DNA of 42,256 bases from a virus. The stretch covers positions 1 to 42,256 of the IMG/VR virus record IMGVR_UViG_3300047497_000067; one strand, written 5' to 3'. Shown piece after piece: positions 15,901-24,021 of this stretch (position 1 is its first letter; the number at the start of each line of letters is the position of its first letter). The position numbers and the translations under genes were made by a program. The notes beneath the pieces are model-generated. The model did not search any database, was not told the DNA's origin, and saw only the letters and a program-made list of their open reading frames with translations.

Positions 15901-17503
15901 CCGCCGTCTGCTTGGGCCGGATGGACAACCCATCGATCCCGAGATCATCGCCGCGCTTCGCGATGAAATCAGCCCCGTCGGTGCGATCCATAACCGGCCG
16001 CCGTTCAGCGGGCACCTGGCGTTCGGCGTCAACCCCCAGCGGCTCGGGATGATCATCCGTGCGGCGGACACCGGCAACAGCCTGGATTGGATGATCCTGG
16101 CTGAGGAGATCGAGGAGCTGTATCCGCATTACTCGGCCGTGCTGGGCAAGCGGAAGCGCCAGGTGGTGCAGTTGCCGATCACGGTGAAGGCGGCCGACGA
16201 CAAAGACGCCGCCATGAAAAAGCACGCCGAATTCGTGCGGGAATGGCTTGAAACGAACTGCCTGCAACGCGCCTTGTTCGATATCGTGGACGGTATCGGC
16301 AAGGGTTACAGCGTCTGCGAAATCATCTGGCATCAGGAGCCCGGCAGGACGTGGCCCTTGGAGCTGGAATACCGTCCGCAACGGTTCTTCGAGCTGTCTT
16401 ACATCGATGGAAAGACGATCTGGCTGCGGACCGAAAGCGGCTTCCAGGATCTGATGGAGCACAAGTTCCTGGTGCATGTGCATCGGAGCAAGAGCGGTAA
16501 CATCGTCCGGTCCGGCCTGACCCGGATGGTCGCCTTCCTCTGGTGCTATGCGACGTTCACGCTGAAGGACTGGGCACTGTTCGTCCAGGCCTATGGCCTG
16601 CCGGTGCGCCTGGGCAAATACGGCCCAGCGGCGTCGCAGGGCGACAAGAACACGCTGTGGCGCGCGGTCTCCTCGATCGCCGGCGACGTGGCCGCGATCA
16701 TCCCCGACAGCATGCAGCTGGAGATTGTTTCCACGCCGGATAAGGCCGGTGGATCCAGCCTGTATGAAAAGCGCATGGACTGGCTGGACCGGGAAGTCAG
16801 CAAGCTGGTGCTGGGCGGCACCGCCGGCACCGACGCGATCGCCGGCGGCCACGCCGTGGGCAAGGAACACCGCCAGGGCGAAGACGACGTCGAAAAGTTC
16901 GATGCGTTCAACCTGTCGGTCAGCATCAATCGCCAGCTGATCCCGCAGATGGTGGCGTTCACGTTCGGGCCGCAGGAACGTTACCCGCTGGTGACGATCG
17001 GGCGCCCTGACGAGATCCCGCTGAAGGACCTGGTCGAAGCGATCGCGGATCTGGGCGGAATGGGTCTTACGGTCAAGGCATCCGAGATCCGCGACCGGAT
17101 GCAGCTGACCGCCCCGGAGGATGGCGACGAGGTGATTGGCGGCAAGCCTCCCCCGCCGCCGGATAATCCGACCATCCCCCGCCCGGCGGTGAGGCTGCCC
17201 ATGGACGGCGCCAGCCGGAGCTGGCTGGGCGGTCTGATCAGCCGCCATGCGGAGGCCCCCCCCGAGGTGCTGGACGCCCTGACGGACCGCCTGGCGGAGG
17301 ACGCCGCCGGTGCGATGGCCGGCATGACGGAAACGGTGCGGCATGCCTTCGAACAGGCGAGGGACATGCATGACCTGGCGCGGCGGCTGCGGAGCCTGTC
17401 GCTGCCTCGCGATCAGTTCGCCGAGGCGATGACGCGCGGCATGGCGCTGGCGCAGCTCGCCGGACAGATGAGTTTGGTTGAAGAACTGAGGACACGCCGA
17501 TGA
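15890..17503 (+). CDS. Mu gp29-like portal protein (DUF935)
   Basis: This 537-residue protein forms the ring through which DNA enters the head. It has family hallmarks: DWMILAEEIEELYPHYSAVLGKRK (in two parts, about 65-88), a beta-rich clip region, KDWALFVQAYGLPVRLGKY near 232-250, and VLGGTAGTDA near 308. The C-terminal tail is Pro/Ala-rich and helical. It is followed directly by a lysin rather than by gp30 as in Mu. Confidence 0.95.
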   Translation: MPNDRRLLGPDGQPIDPEIIAALRDEISPVGAIHNRPPFSGHLAFGVNPQRLGMIIRAADTGNSLDWMILAEEIEELYPHYSAVLGKRKRQVVQLPITVKAADDKDAAMKKHAEFVREWLETNCLQRALFDIVDGIGKGYSVCEIIWHQEPGRTWPLELEYRPQRFFELSYIDGKTIWLRTESGFQDLMEHKFLVHVHRSKSGNIVRSGLTRMVAFLWCYATFTLKDWALFVQAYGLPVRLGKYGPAASQGDKNTLWRAVSSIAGDVAAIIPDSMQLEIVSTPDKAGGSSLYEKRMDWLDREVSKLVLGGTAGTDAIAGGHAVGKEHRQGEDDVEKFDAFNLSVSINRQLIPQMVAFTFGPQERYPLVTIGRPDEIPLKDLVEAIADLGGMGLTVKASEIRDRMQLTAPEDGDEVIGGKPPPPPDNPTIPRPAVRLPMDGASRSWLGGLISRHAEAPPEVLDALTDRLAEDAAGAMAGMTETVRHAFEQARDMHDLARRLRSLSLPRDQFAEAMTRGMALAQLAGQMSLVEELRTRR

Positions 17504-18027
17504 TGGGAGATTTCGACACCGCCTATGATTTCATGGAACGGCCGGACGAGGACGGGCAGCCGTTCCACGTCACTGCCGGAGATCCTGGGGGCGCCACGGT
17601 CTACGGTTGGACCGAGCATGTCTGGCTCGCGGTGGCACCGCTGCACGGGATCTCGCCGGCGACGCCGGATGTGTTCAGGCAGCAGACGAAGGCCACGCTG
17701 AAGCCTCTGACGCAGGCGTTCTTCTGGAACACGATCCAGGGTGACCGGCTGACGAAGGGGGTCGACGTCTTTTGGTTCGACTTCCATTTCACGTCGGGCG
17801 GCGCGACCAAGGTGCTGCAGGAGGTCCTGGGCGTGACGACGAACGGTGTCGTTGATGTGGTCGAGACGGTGCCAGCCGTGCTGCGCGAGGATCCGTTCAG
17901 GTTGTTGGACCGGTTCCTGGCCGCACGCATCGCCTACTACGACAAGCTGGGCTTCCGGGGGCGGTGGGACGGTCTGTATCGACGGTCCCAGGCTTGCCAT
18001 GACCTGGCTGTTTCGATGCTCAATTAG
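17500..18027 (+). CDS. GH108-type endolysin (muramidase)
   Basis: This 175-residue protein begins with a GH108 domain. AGDPGGATVYGWT (residues 26-38) matches the DPGGATxYG signature, with E17 aligning with the catalytic Glu of the usual EGG motif. The EGG here reads EDG and the loop is longer. The C-terminal half (DFHFTSGGATKVLQ..., then RIAYYDKLGFRGRWDGLYRR) fits the PG_binding_3 domain. It has no signal peptide and so needs a holin. It sits between portal and MuF, not in the lysis cassette. ATG 17500 overlaps the portal stop. Confidence 0.82.
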   Translation: MMGDFDTAYDFMERPDEDGQPFHVTAGDPGGATVYGWTEHVWLAVAPLHGISPATPDVFRQQTKATLKPLTQAFFWNTIQGDRLTKGVDVFWFDFHFTSGGATKVLQEVLGVTTNGVVDVVETVPAVLREDPFRLLDRFLAARIAYYDKLGFRGRWDGLYRRSQACHDLAVSMLN

Positions 18028-18036
18028 GGGGCCGAG

Positions 18037-18876
18037 ATGAACAGTCTCGTGATCCCGCGTTCGATCGCTCGCCAGATGACGGGTATCGAGTGGACCGATT
18101 TCACCGGCAACGGCTGGATTGGTTGCACCCGGATCATGGCTAATTCAGGAGGAAGATCGGGCTGCGAAATCTGCTACGCAGCGACCTTCGCCGAAACGCG
18201 GTTAGGCTTGACATGGGGACCGGGCCAACCGCGCAGACCAGTCTCCAGTTTCTCAGCGAGGATGCGGCGCCTCGATCGCTTGGCTGAGACGACAGGCCTG
18301 CCATTTTCGGTATTCAGCCTGTCCCTTGGCGACTGGCTGGATCCTGAAGTCGATGCAGCCATGCGCGACAATCTCATCGAAACGGTTGAGAGCTGCACGC
18401 ACCTGACTTGGTTATTGCTGACGCATAGGCCACATCTCGCCAGAAAACTGCTGCCGTCCTCGTGGCGGACGCATCCACCGGTGAACATCTGGTCTGGCGT
18501 AACGATCGACCACCCTTTACACAACCATCGCTGGATCCCGCATTGCGAATATTGGGCGCACACCGGGCGCGCATGGATCTCGGCAGAGCCTCTGGCTGCG
18601 TCGCTCAACCCAGTTGTATTTGGCGGCTTCGCCACGATCATTTTCGGTGGCGCTAGCGGAACGTCTGATCCGACCTGGGAATTCAATCCAGACTGGGTTC
18701 ACGAGGCCGTCGATCGCTACGGCGAGGATAAGGTTTTCTTCAAGCAATACGGGGATTTTCGCGACGGCAAACGGGTGGGCAAAAGGGCAGCCGGCCGCGA
18801 TGTTCAGGGCCACATATATGACCATACCCCATGGCCGCGGCACCGCGAGGTCTTAAAGCTGGCGGCGAATGCCTGA
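18037..18876 (+). CDS. phage Gp37/Gp68-family protein (DUF5131)
   Basis: This is a 279-residue protein. GIEWTDFTGNGWIGCT (about 16-31) and SGCEICYA (41-48) match the family start (IEWTD..WNP..GC..vS.GC.nCYA). Later RAWISAEPL, WISAEP-like loops and KVFFKQYGDF near 226-235 are also family features. The family is distantly related to radical-SAM proteins, but here the cysteines are C30, C43 and C46, wider than usual. A role in nucleic-acid or small-molecule modification is possible and untested. It is inserted between lysin and MuF and overlaps the latter. Confidence 0.85.
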   Translation: MNSLVIPRSIARQMTGIEWTDFTGNGWIGCTRIMANSGGRSGCEICYAATFAETRLGLTWGPGQPRRPVSSFSARMRRLDRLAETTGLPFSVFSLSLGDWLDPEVDAAMRDNLIETVESCTHLTWLLLTHRPHLARKLLPSSWRTHPPVNIWSGVTIDHPLHNHRWIPHCEYWAHTGRAWISAEPLAASLNPVVFGGFATIIFGGASGTSDPTWEFNPDWVHEAVDRYGEDKVFFKQYGDFRDGKRVGKRAAGRDVQGHIYDHTPWPRHREVLKLAANA

Positions 18877-20032
18877 CGAAATCCTTGAGGGAATCAGTCT
18901 ACCTTTCAACGAAGCGATCGACTTTTTCCGCCAGAAAGCACGCGTCCCGACAGACCACTGGACGGATGTCTGGCGCACGGCGCACAGCCACAGCTTCATG
19001 GTCGCCGGGGCAGCCTCCGATGCGCTTCTCGCGGATTTTCAGAAAGAGATCAGCCGGGCTCTCCGCGACGGAACCACGCTGGCCGATTTCCGCAAGAGCT
19101 TCGACGATATCGTCGATCGGCACGGCTGGTCCTACAACGGCACGCCAGGCTGGCGATCGCGCATCATCTATGAAACGAACCTCAGCACCGCCTACAGCGC
19201 CGGCCGATACGACCAGCTCACCCAGCCGGACACGCTGAAGGCGTTTCCCTACTGGACCTACATCCACTCGGGATCCCGCCATCCGCGCCTGCAGCACCTG
19301 GCGTGGAACGGCCTGACACTGCGCGCCGACGATCCGTTCTGGGACACGCACTACCCGCCGAACGGCTGGCGCTGCGGCTGCCGGGCATCCGCCACCAGCC
19401 GGGGCGGCCTGGGCCGCATGGGCAAGGATGGCCCTGATACCGCGCCACCGATTGAATACCGCGACTGGGTGAACCCCAGGAACGGCACGGTGCATAAGGT
19501 CCCGGCCGGGATCGACCCCGGCTTCGATTACAATCCCGGCAAGGCGTGGAAGCAGGGTGCCGATGCGCTGCCGGTAAAGGCGTCACCGCTCCGGCCGTTG
19601 AAAGCGAATGCGCAAGACGATGTCTGGCGCAAGGCGATGCAGGACTTCGTTGAATCCCCCACCAGGTCGACGTCGATGACCGTCGGCAACCTGGACAAGG
19701 ACATGCGCGATGTCCTGGGCACCGAAACGCCGGACGTCCTGCTTTCGGCCGATACGATGGAAAAGCAGCTGTTCCGTCATCCGGAGCTGAAGCCCGAAAC
19801 CTACCTGTCGTTGCCGGAGCTGTTCGACAAGCCCGACGCCGTCATCGACTATGGCGATCGCCGGATACTGTTGCTGCGCGCTGGCGGTAAGGCTCTGGCG
19901 GCCGTGGTCAAGGCAACCAAGGATTCCGGCGCGAACTACCTGGTCAGCCTGCACGAGGCACGCCCCAAGAGCGTGCGTTCCATGCTGCGCAAGGGGCGCC
20001 TGGTCAAAGGGGATGTGGATTGGGCCGAATAA
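18869..20032 (+). CDS. F: MuF head morphogenesis protein with probable C-terminal nuclease
   Basis: This is a 387-residue protein. The MuF domain covers about residues 25-175: YETNLSTAYSAGRY at 101-114, SRHPRLQHLAWNGLTL at 136-151, and HYPPNGWRCGCRA at 161-173. A linker follows, and then about 285-380 (LLSADTMEKQLFRHP, LSLPELFDKPDAVID, NYLVSLHEARPKSV) resembles the phage Barnase-EndoU-ColicinE5/D-RelE-like nuclease domains fused to many MuF proteins. The MuF part helps head assembly; the tail may be an injected toxin. The catalytic residues cannot be named from sequence alone. Confidence 0.88.
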   Translation: MPDEILEGISLPFNEAIDFFRQKARVPTDHWTDVWRTAHSHSFMVAGAASDALLADFQKEISRALRDGTTLADFRKSFDDIVDRHGWSYNGTPGWRSRIIYETNLSTAYSAGRYDQLTQPDTLKAFPYWTYIHSGSRHPRLQHLAWNGLTLRADDPFWDTHYPPNGWRCGCRASATSRGGLGRMGKDGPDTAPPIEYRDWVNPRNGTVHKVPAGIDPGFDYNPGKAWKQGADALPVKASPLRPLKANAQDDVWRKAMQDFVESPTRSTSMTVGNLDKDMRDVLGTETPDVLLSADTMEKQLFRHPELKPETYLSLPELFDKPDAVIDYGDRRILLLRAGGKALAAVVKATKDSGANYLVSLHEARPKSVRSMLRKGRLVKGDVDWAE

Positions 20033-20169
20033 AACGGGTGCGCCGATGGGGCCTACCGGAACCCCACATATCGCTCCGACCGAAACGGTCGTGCTACGGC
20101 GGGTAGATTGATCACCGTGTCGCGACGCACCCAAATCCTATATAGGCCCGGCGCGGGGAGATTGCCAGC
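20033..20169. other. non-coding gap between MuF and gpG
   Basis: This 137-base gap holds a short hairpin (CGACCG-AAA-CGGTCG, 20077-20091) and the palindrome CCTATATAGG (20137-20146), whose TATATA could be a -10 element with no clear -35. Only a 21-codon frame is open. No immunity-protein gene follows MuF here. The late-control palindrome is absent. Confidence 0.5.
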
Positions 20170-20700
20170 ATGAGTGGCGCGCGGATCCATTTCACCCTGG
20201 ACGACAAGCGGTTCAGCGATGCCGTGCAGCGCCTCGGCGGCGTGCTTCACGCCGGCGTGCTGAAGGCGATCGGCACCGGATTGGTCGAAGTGGTGCATCA
20301 CCGGTTCGACCGGGCGCGTGAGCCTTTCGGCGCCCGCTGGCATCCTCTGCTGCCGGCCTATGCCGCTATCAAGAAGGGACCGGGCATCCTTCGGGAATCG
20401 GGCATGCGCGGCGGCCTGATGGGATCCATCACGTTCCACGTCTCCGGCAGCCAGGTCACCATCGGCAGCAACAAGAAATACGCCGCCGTCCATCAGTTCG
20501 GCGCCACGATCAAACCCGTGAACGCTCGATCCCTCGTCTTCAAGCTGGGCGTGGCCGGGCCGAAGGGCGGGACCAAGTCGGGAATCGTCCGCGCGAAGTC
20601 GGTGACGATCCCGGCGCGGCCCTATCTGGGCTTCGGTCCGGAGGATCAGCGCGCGGTCCTGGAAACGGTGGGCAGCTTCATCGACCGGGCGCTATCCTGA
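20170..20700 (+). CDS. G: virion morphogenesis protein gpG (tail completion)
   Basis: This 176-residue protein belongs to the phage_tail_S / gpG family: HFTLDDKRFSDAVQRL at the N terminus, EPFGARWHPL near residue 55, ILRESGMRGGLMGSIT near 75-90, YAAVHQFGATI near 106-116, and IPARPYLGFG near 148-157. In Mu it takes part in head-tail completion. A GGGGAG about 10 bases before the ATG serves as ribosome-binding site. Confidence 0.9.
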   Translation: MSGARIHFTLDDKRFSDAVQRLGGVLHAGVLKAIGTGLVEVVHHRFDRAREPFGARWHPLLPAYAAIKKGPGILRESGMRGGLMGSITFHVSGSQVTIGSNKKYAAVHQFGATIKPVNARSLVFKLGVAGPKGGTKSGIVRAKSVTIPARPYLGFGPEDQRAVLETVGSFIDRALS

Positions 20701-20859
20701 CGCCGCTCCGCCGTGCGCACCCGCGCCGTCAAAATTAAGAGGCTCCTAAGAGATTTTAAGAGGGGGTCTGGCGGCTTCAACGCTACTAGACGTCGGATTG
20801 GGGCGGCGGCAATGTGACCCCGCTGTACGCCCATCCAGGCGCCCCGAGGGAAAGGCGGT
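20701..20859. other. central G-I gap, candidate strong gyrase site
   Basis: No gene is seen here. AT-rich repeats TTAAGAG (20735-20741), CTAAGAG (20746-20752) and TTAAGAG (20756-20762) recur every 10-11 bp, followed by a G-run. Mu carries its strong gyrase site exactly between genes G and I at the genome centre, and this gap is at about 49% of the prophage. The equivalence is inferred from position. Confidence 0.45.
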
Positions 20860-20879
20860 CAGGTATCGGACGATACCTG
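20860..20879. promoter_or_regulatory. late-control palindrome, copy 2
   Basis: CAGGTATCG-GA-CGATACCTG has perfect 9-bp arms. It lies 33 bases before the ATG of gene I, where Mu has its C-activated PI promoter. No canonical -35 or -10 is evident around it, as expected for an activator-dependent promoter. Confidence 0.78.
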
Positions 20880-20912
20880 TAACCCCATCGGGCCACGCGG
20901 CAGGTTTCCCCC

Positions 20913-21947
20913 ATGCTGATTGCCCGCCACACCGTCCTGCTGACCGGCGGTGCGCCCGAATGGGTGCATCTGGTTCCAGCCGGCACTTTCAAAGGTGCCG
21001 ATGGGCGCGGCCCGTATCGTCTCGCCGATGCCCAGGGCGTCATCCAGGCGAGCATGGCCGCCGGCAAGCTGGTGCTGGACGAAAACCATTCGACCGACGT
21101 GGCAGCGGTGGCCGGCCAGCCCGCGCCCGCGCGTGCCTGGATCGTCGAGATGCAGGCACGCGACGACGGCATATGGGGCCGCGTGGAATGGACCGAAGCC
21201 GGCAGCGCGTTGATGGCCGACAAGGCCTATCGCGCCATCAGTCCCGTCTTCCGGCACCAGAAAGACGGCACCATCACGCAGCTGCTGCGGGCGGCGCTGA
21301 CCAATGACCCGAACCTGACCCAGCTTCAATCTCTGCACACACGGGAGCACGAAATGGACCCTGCCAAACTCCGGCAGTTGTTGGGCTTGCCCGACACTGC
21401 CGACGAGGCCGCGATCCTGGCCGCCGTCACGGCGAACAAGGACGCGGTTTCCGCCCACGCGACGCAGCTCGCCTCGATCGCCACGGCGGCCGGCCTGGAT
21501 GCCAAGCTGGCGCCAGACGCGCTGGCGACCGCGCTGCAGACGGCGCGAGCCGGTGCGGGCGACGTGGCCCGGATGGCGACCACCATCGCGGGGCTGGAAG
21601 GTCAGATCGCCACCATGCGCGCGGAAACGTCGCTGCATGCGGCCAAAACCTACGTCGACGCACAGATCAAGCTGGGCAAACCGATCAATGCGCTGCGCGA
21701 CCACTACATTGCCCGCCACCAGGTCGATCCGGCGGCCGTCGAGAAAGAGATCGCCGGCCTGCCCGTCATCAACGCCGGGGGTGTCAGCCTGAACGCGGCT
21801 GGCGGAGGCGGCGGCGCGCCCGACGCCGACGGCCTGGACGACATGGACAAAACCGTCGCCCACAAGATGGGGCTGGATCCGGCGAAGTTCGCCAAAACCA
21901 AGAAGGCGTCGGCGCCCTTTGGCGCGACTGACGGGAGGGCCGCGTAA
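20913..21947 (+). CDS. I: Mu I-like prohead protease/scaffold
   Basis: This 344-residue protein is the Mu-like prophage I protein. The N-terminal protease domain (about 1-145) has VLDENHSTD with H59 and AISPVF near 110 as the likely catalytic His and Ser. The C-terminal two thirds are helical and Ala-rich scaffold with a Gly-rich hinge (GGGGGAPDADG). There is no Shine-Dalgarno match before ATG 20913, which lies 33 bases after palindrome 2. An internal start at 21354 probably yields the separate scaffold Z. Confidence 0.9.
   Translation: MLIARHTVLLTGGAPEWVHLVPAGTFKGADGRGPYRLADAQGVIQASMAAGKLVLDENHSTDVAAVAGQPAPARAWIVEMQARDDGIWGRVEWTEAGSALMADKAYRAISPVFRHQKDGTITQLLRAALTNDPNLTQLQSLHTREHEMDPAKLRQLLGLPDTADEAAILAAVTANKDAVSAHATQLASIATAAGLDAKLAPDALATALQTARAGAGDVARMATTIAGLEGQIATMRAETSLHAAKTYVDAQIKLGKPINALRDHYIARHQVDPAAVEKEIAGLPVINAGGVSLNAAGGGGGAPDADGLDDMDKTVAHKMGLDPAKFAKTKKASAPFGATDGRAA
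21354..21947 (+). CDS. Z: internal-start scaffold Z
   Basis: This has the same frame as I. ATG 21354 is codon 148 and is preceded by GGGAG with 6 bases spacing, far better than the start of I itself. It would give 197 residues beginning MDPAKLRQLLGLPD, matching the way Mu makes scaffold gp33 (Z) from within I. Expression is inferred from the ribosome-binding site and the family precedent. Confidence 0.65.
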   Translation: MDPAKLRQLLGLPDTADEAAILAAVTANKDAVSAHATQLASIATAAGLDAKLAPDALATALQTARAGAGDVARMATTIAGLEGQIATMRAETSLHAAKTYVDAQIKLGKPINALRDHYIARHQVDPAAVEKEIAGLPVINAGGVSLNAAGGGGGAPDADGLDDMDKTVAHKMGLDPAKFAKTKKASAPFGATDGRAA

Positions 21948-22630
21948 TGGCGTTGACCGCGGGTATCACACCCAACCGGCGCGGCGCACCGCCGACCTCC
22001 GGCATTTTCGGTGGCCCCGTCGCCGCCGGCGAGAAGATCTGGCGTGGCGGCATGCTGGGCTTCACCATCACCGGCGCGCTGCAGCGCATCCAGACGGCAG
22101 GCTGCGTTTCCTTCGCGGGTATGGCGTCGAAGGATTACGACAACACCGCCGGGTCCGCCGCCGCGTCGGTGGGCATGGAGGCGCTCAAGGGCACCTTCGC
22201 GCTGACCGTGCCGGGCGCGACCTATGCGAACCTGTACGATCCCGTGTACGCCACCGACGATGGCACCTTCACCCTGGCGGATGCCAAGGCGACGGTCTAC
22301 ACGCGCGGCGCCACGGATACCGGCAACGGCACCGTCGCCGGCATGTCCGCGTCCTCGGCCGCGAAGGATGGTGTCTATACCGTCACGATCCTGGCCGGTG
22401 CGGCGACCTTTTCCGTGACCGATCCCACCGGCGCGGCGCTGCCGAATGGCACGCTGGGGTCCGCCTACAGCCAGAGCGGTCTGTCTTTCACCCTGTCGAA
22501 CGGGGGCGTCAACTTCGTTGCCGGCGATACCGCGACGATCGCCGTCGATGACGCCACCGGCGGCATGCAGGTCGGGACGCTGGCCGGGATCGAGAACGGC
22601 CAAACCTACGTCAAGCTCTTGGGGGGCTAG
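21947..22630 (+). CDS. capsid decoration-like protein
   Basis: This is a 227-residue, Gly/Ala/Thr-rich beta protein. The first part (MALTAGITPNRRG, then GVSFAGMASKDYDN-like stretches) and the last part (TATIAVDDATGG, then IENGQTYVKLLGG) resemble head-decoration proteins between scaffold and capsid genes. A middle module (about 115-205, DGVYTVTILAGAATFSVTDP) looks like an inserted beta domain that may face outward. It starts on the stop of I (TAATG). Confidence 0.65.
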   Translation: MALTAGITPNRRGAPPTSGIFGGPVAAGEKIWRGGMLGFTITGALQRIQTAGCVSFAGMASKDYDNTAGSAAASVGMEALKGTFALTVPGATYANLYDPVYATDDGTFTLADAKATVYTRGATDTGNGTVAGMSASSAAKDGVYTVTILAGAATFSVTDPTGAALPNGTLGSAYSQSGLSFTLSNGGVNFVAGDTATIAVDDATGGMQVGTLAGIENGQTYVKLLGG

Positions 22631-22635
22631 TCTCT

Positions 22636-23568
22636 ATGGAAATCACCTTTCCGGCGCTTGCGTCGATCAACTACGGCGTCTCCACCGCCTACAACGACCA
22701 GCTCTGGTCGGCGAAGACGCGCTATCCGGCGTTCACCTACGAGGCGTCGTCCACCGGCGCCGCCGAGGTCTATCCGCGCCTGAACATGCTTTCCGGCCTG
22801 CGCGAGTGGGTTGGCGATCGCCTTGTTCAATCCCTGTCCCAGTCCACCTTCCAGATCCTCAACAAGCTGTTCGAGCAGACGATCAGCATCGCGCGGACCG
22901 ACCTGGAAGACGACAAGTTCGGGTTGCTGACCCCGGCCGCGGCCCAGCTGGGCGCCAATGCCGCACACCACCCGGATCTGCTTGTCGCGCAGTTGTTGAA
23001 GGCGGGACACACCACGCCCTGCTACGACGGGCAGAATTTCTTCGATACGGCGCACCCCGATTACACCGGCACGGGCGCCCCGACGACGAGCCCCAACTTC
23101 GTGGCTGGGGCTGGGCCGGCCTGGTATCTGTTCGACGTCTCCAAGGTGTTGAAGCCCGTCATCTTCCAGAAGCGGCGGCCGTACAGCATCGTTCCGAAGT
23201 TCTCGATGACCGATCAGCAGGTCTTCTGGAACAAGGAATTCGAGTGGGGCGTCGATGCCCGCGTCAATGCGGGCTTCGGCATCTGGCAGCTGGCCTTCAT
23301 GAGCCAGGCGCCGCTGACGATCGAAAACCTGCAGGCCGCGCGCACGCAAGGGGCGAGCTACCACCGTCCCGACGGGGCGCCGATGGGCATCAATCTTTCC
23401 CTGCTCGTGGCGCCATCCACGCTTTACCCGACGGCAAAAGCGCTGGCGGAGAACGAGATGGTGCCGAGCAACTTCTCGAACGCCTATGTCAACGGGACGG
23501 CGATCGGGCTGTTGGCGAACCCTGTGCGCGGCATGTTCACCGCGCTCGAAGACGAGTGGCTGAACTAG
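22636..23568 (+). CDS. T: major capsid protein gpT (Mu gp34)
   Basis: This 310-residue protein has family features: YPRLNMLSGLREWVGDR (about 46-62), TISIARTDLEDDKFG (about 82-96), CYDGQNFFDTAHP near 133-145, and PLTIENLQAAR near 222-232. HK97-type fold is expected. It forms the head shell and is the most abundant late product. Length agrees with Mu gpT (305). Confidence 0.95.
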   Translation: MEITFPALASINYGVSTAYNDQLWSAKTRYPAFTYEASSTGAAEVYPRLNMLSGLREWVGDRLVQSLSQSTFQILNKLFEQTISIARTDLEDDKFGLLTPAAAQLGANAAHHPDLLVAQLLKAGHTTPCYDGQNFFDTAHPDYTGTGAPTTSPNFVAGAGPAWYLFDVSKVLKPVIFQKRRPYSIVPKFSMTDQQVFWNKEFEWGVDARVNAGFGIWQLAFMSQAPLTIENLQAARTQGASYHRPDGAPMGINLSLLVAPSTLYPTAKALAENEMVPSNFSNAYVNGTAIGLLANPVRGMFTALEDEWLN

Positions 23569-23583
23569 TCCCAGAGGGAACCA

Positions 23584-24018
23584 ATGACCAAAATCCATGT
23601 GATGGCGCTGCGCCCCGGCATGCACCGGGGCGGCCGTTCCAATCCCCAGTATGCCGCGTATGAACTGGGGGAACACACCGCCGCTCAGCTGCTGGATCTG
23701 CTGAACGATCCGAACTTCACCGTCATCGTCGGCGGCGGCCCGCTGACCGGTGAGCATATCAAGGCCGCGGAAACGCACGAGGCCTATCTGGCCGGCGCCG
23801 AGGCGCGGGCTGCCGGCAAGTCCACGAAGGACAATCCCTGGGCCGAGGGCCACCAGGCCGAGGGGGGGGACGAGGGTTTTCATCGCGGGGGCGGCGACGC
23901 TGAGCTGGAGCACGGTGAAGGCGCGGACAACTCCTCCGCTCCGGGCGGCGGAGAGATTCAGAAGTCCACGGAGGCCAAACCGGCGACCAAGCCTGGCAGC
24001 ACCAAGGCCAAGAGCTAA
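23584..24018 (+). CDS. Mu gp35-like protein
   Basis: This is a 144-residue protein. The N-terminal half (IHVMALRPGMHRGGR, then LLDLLNDPNFTVIVGG) follows the HI1506/gp35 pattern placed between capsid and DUF1320 genes. The C-terminal half is low-complexity, acidic and Gly/Lys-rich and is probably disordered. A GAGGGAA stands before the ATG. Function in the head is not established. Confidence 0.75.
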   Translation: MTKIHVMALRPGMHRGGRSNPQYAAYELGEHTAAQLLDLLNDPNFTVIVGGGPLTGEHIKAAETHEAYLAGAEARAAGKSTKDNPWAEGHQAEGGDEGFHRGGGDAELEHGEGADNSSAPGGGEIQKSTEAKPATKPGSTKAKS

Positions 24019-24021
24019 GCC

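Noticed and set aside
15848-17371. Minus-strand open frame of 507 codons over the portal gene
   Set aside because: It is antisense to a portal protein with strong family features, so it is not a gene.
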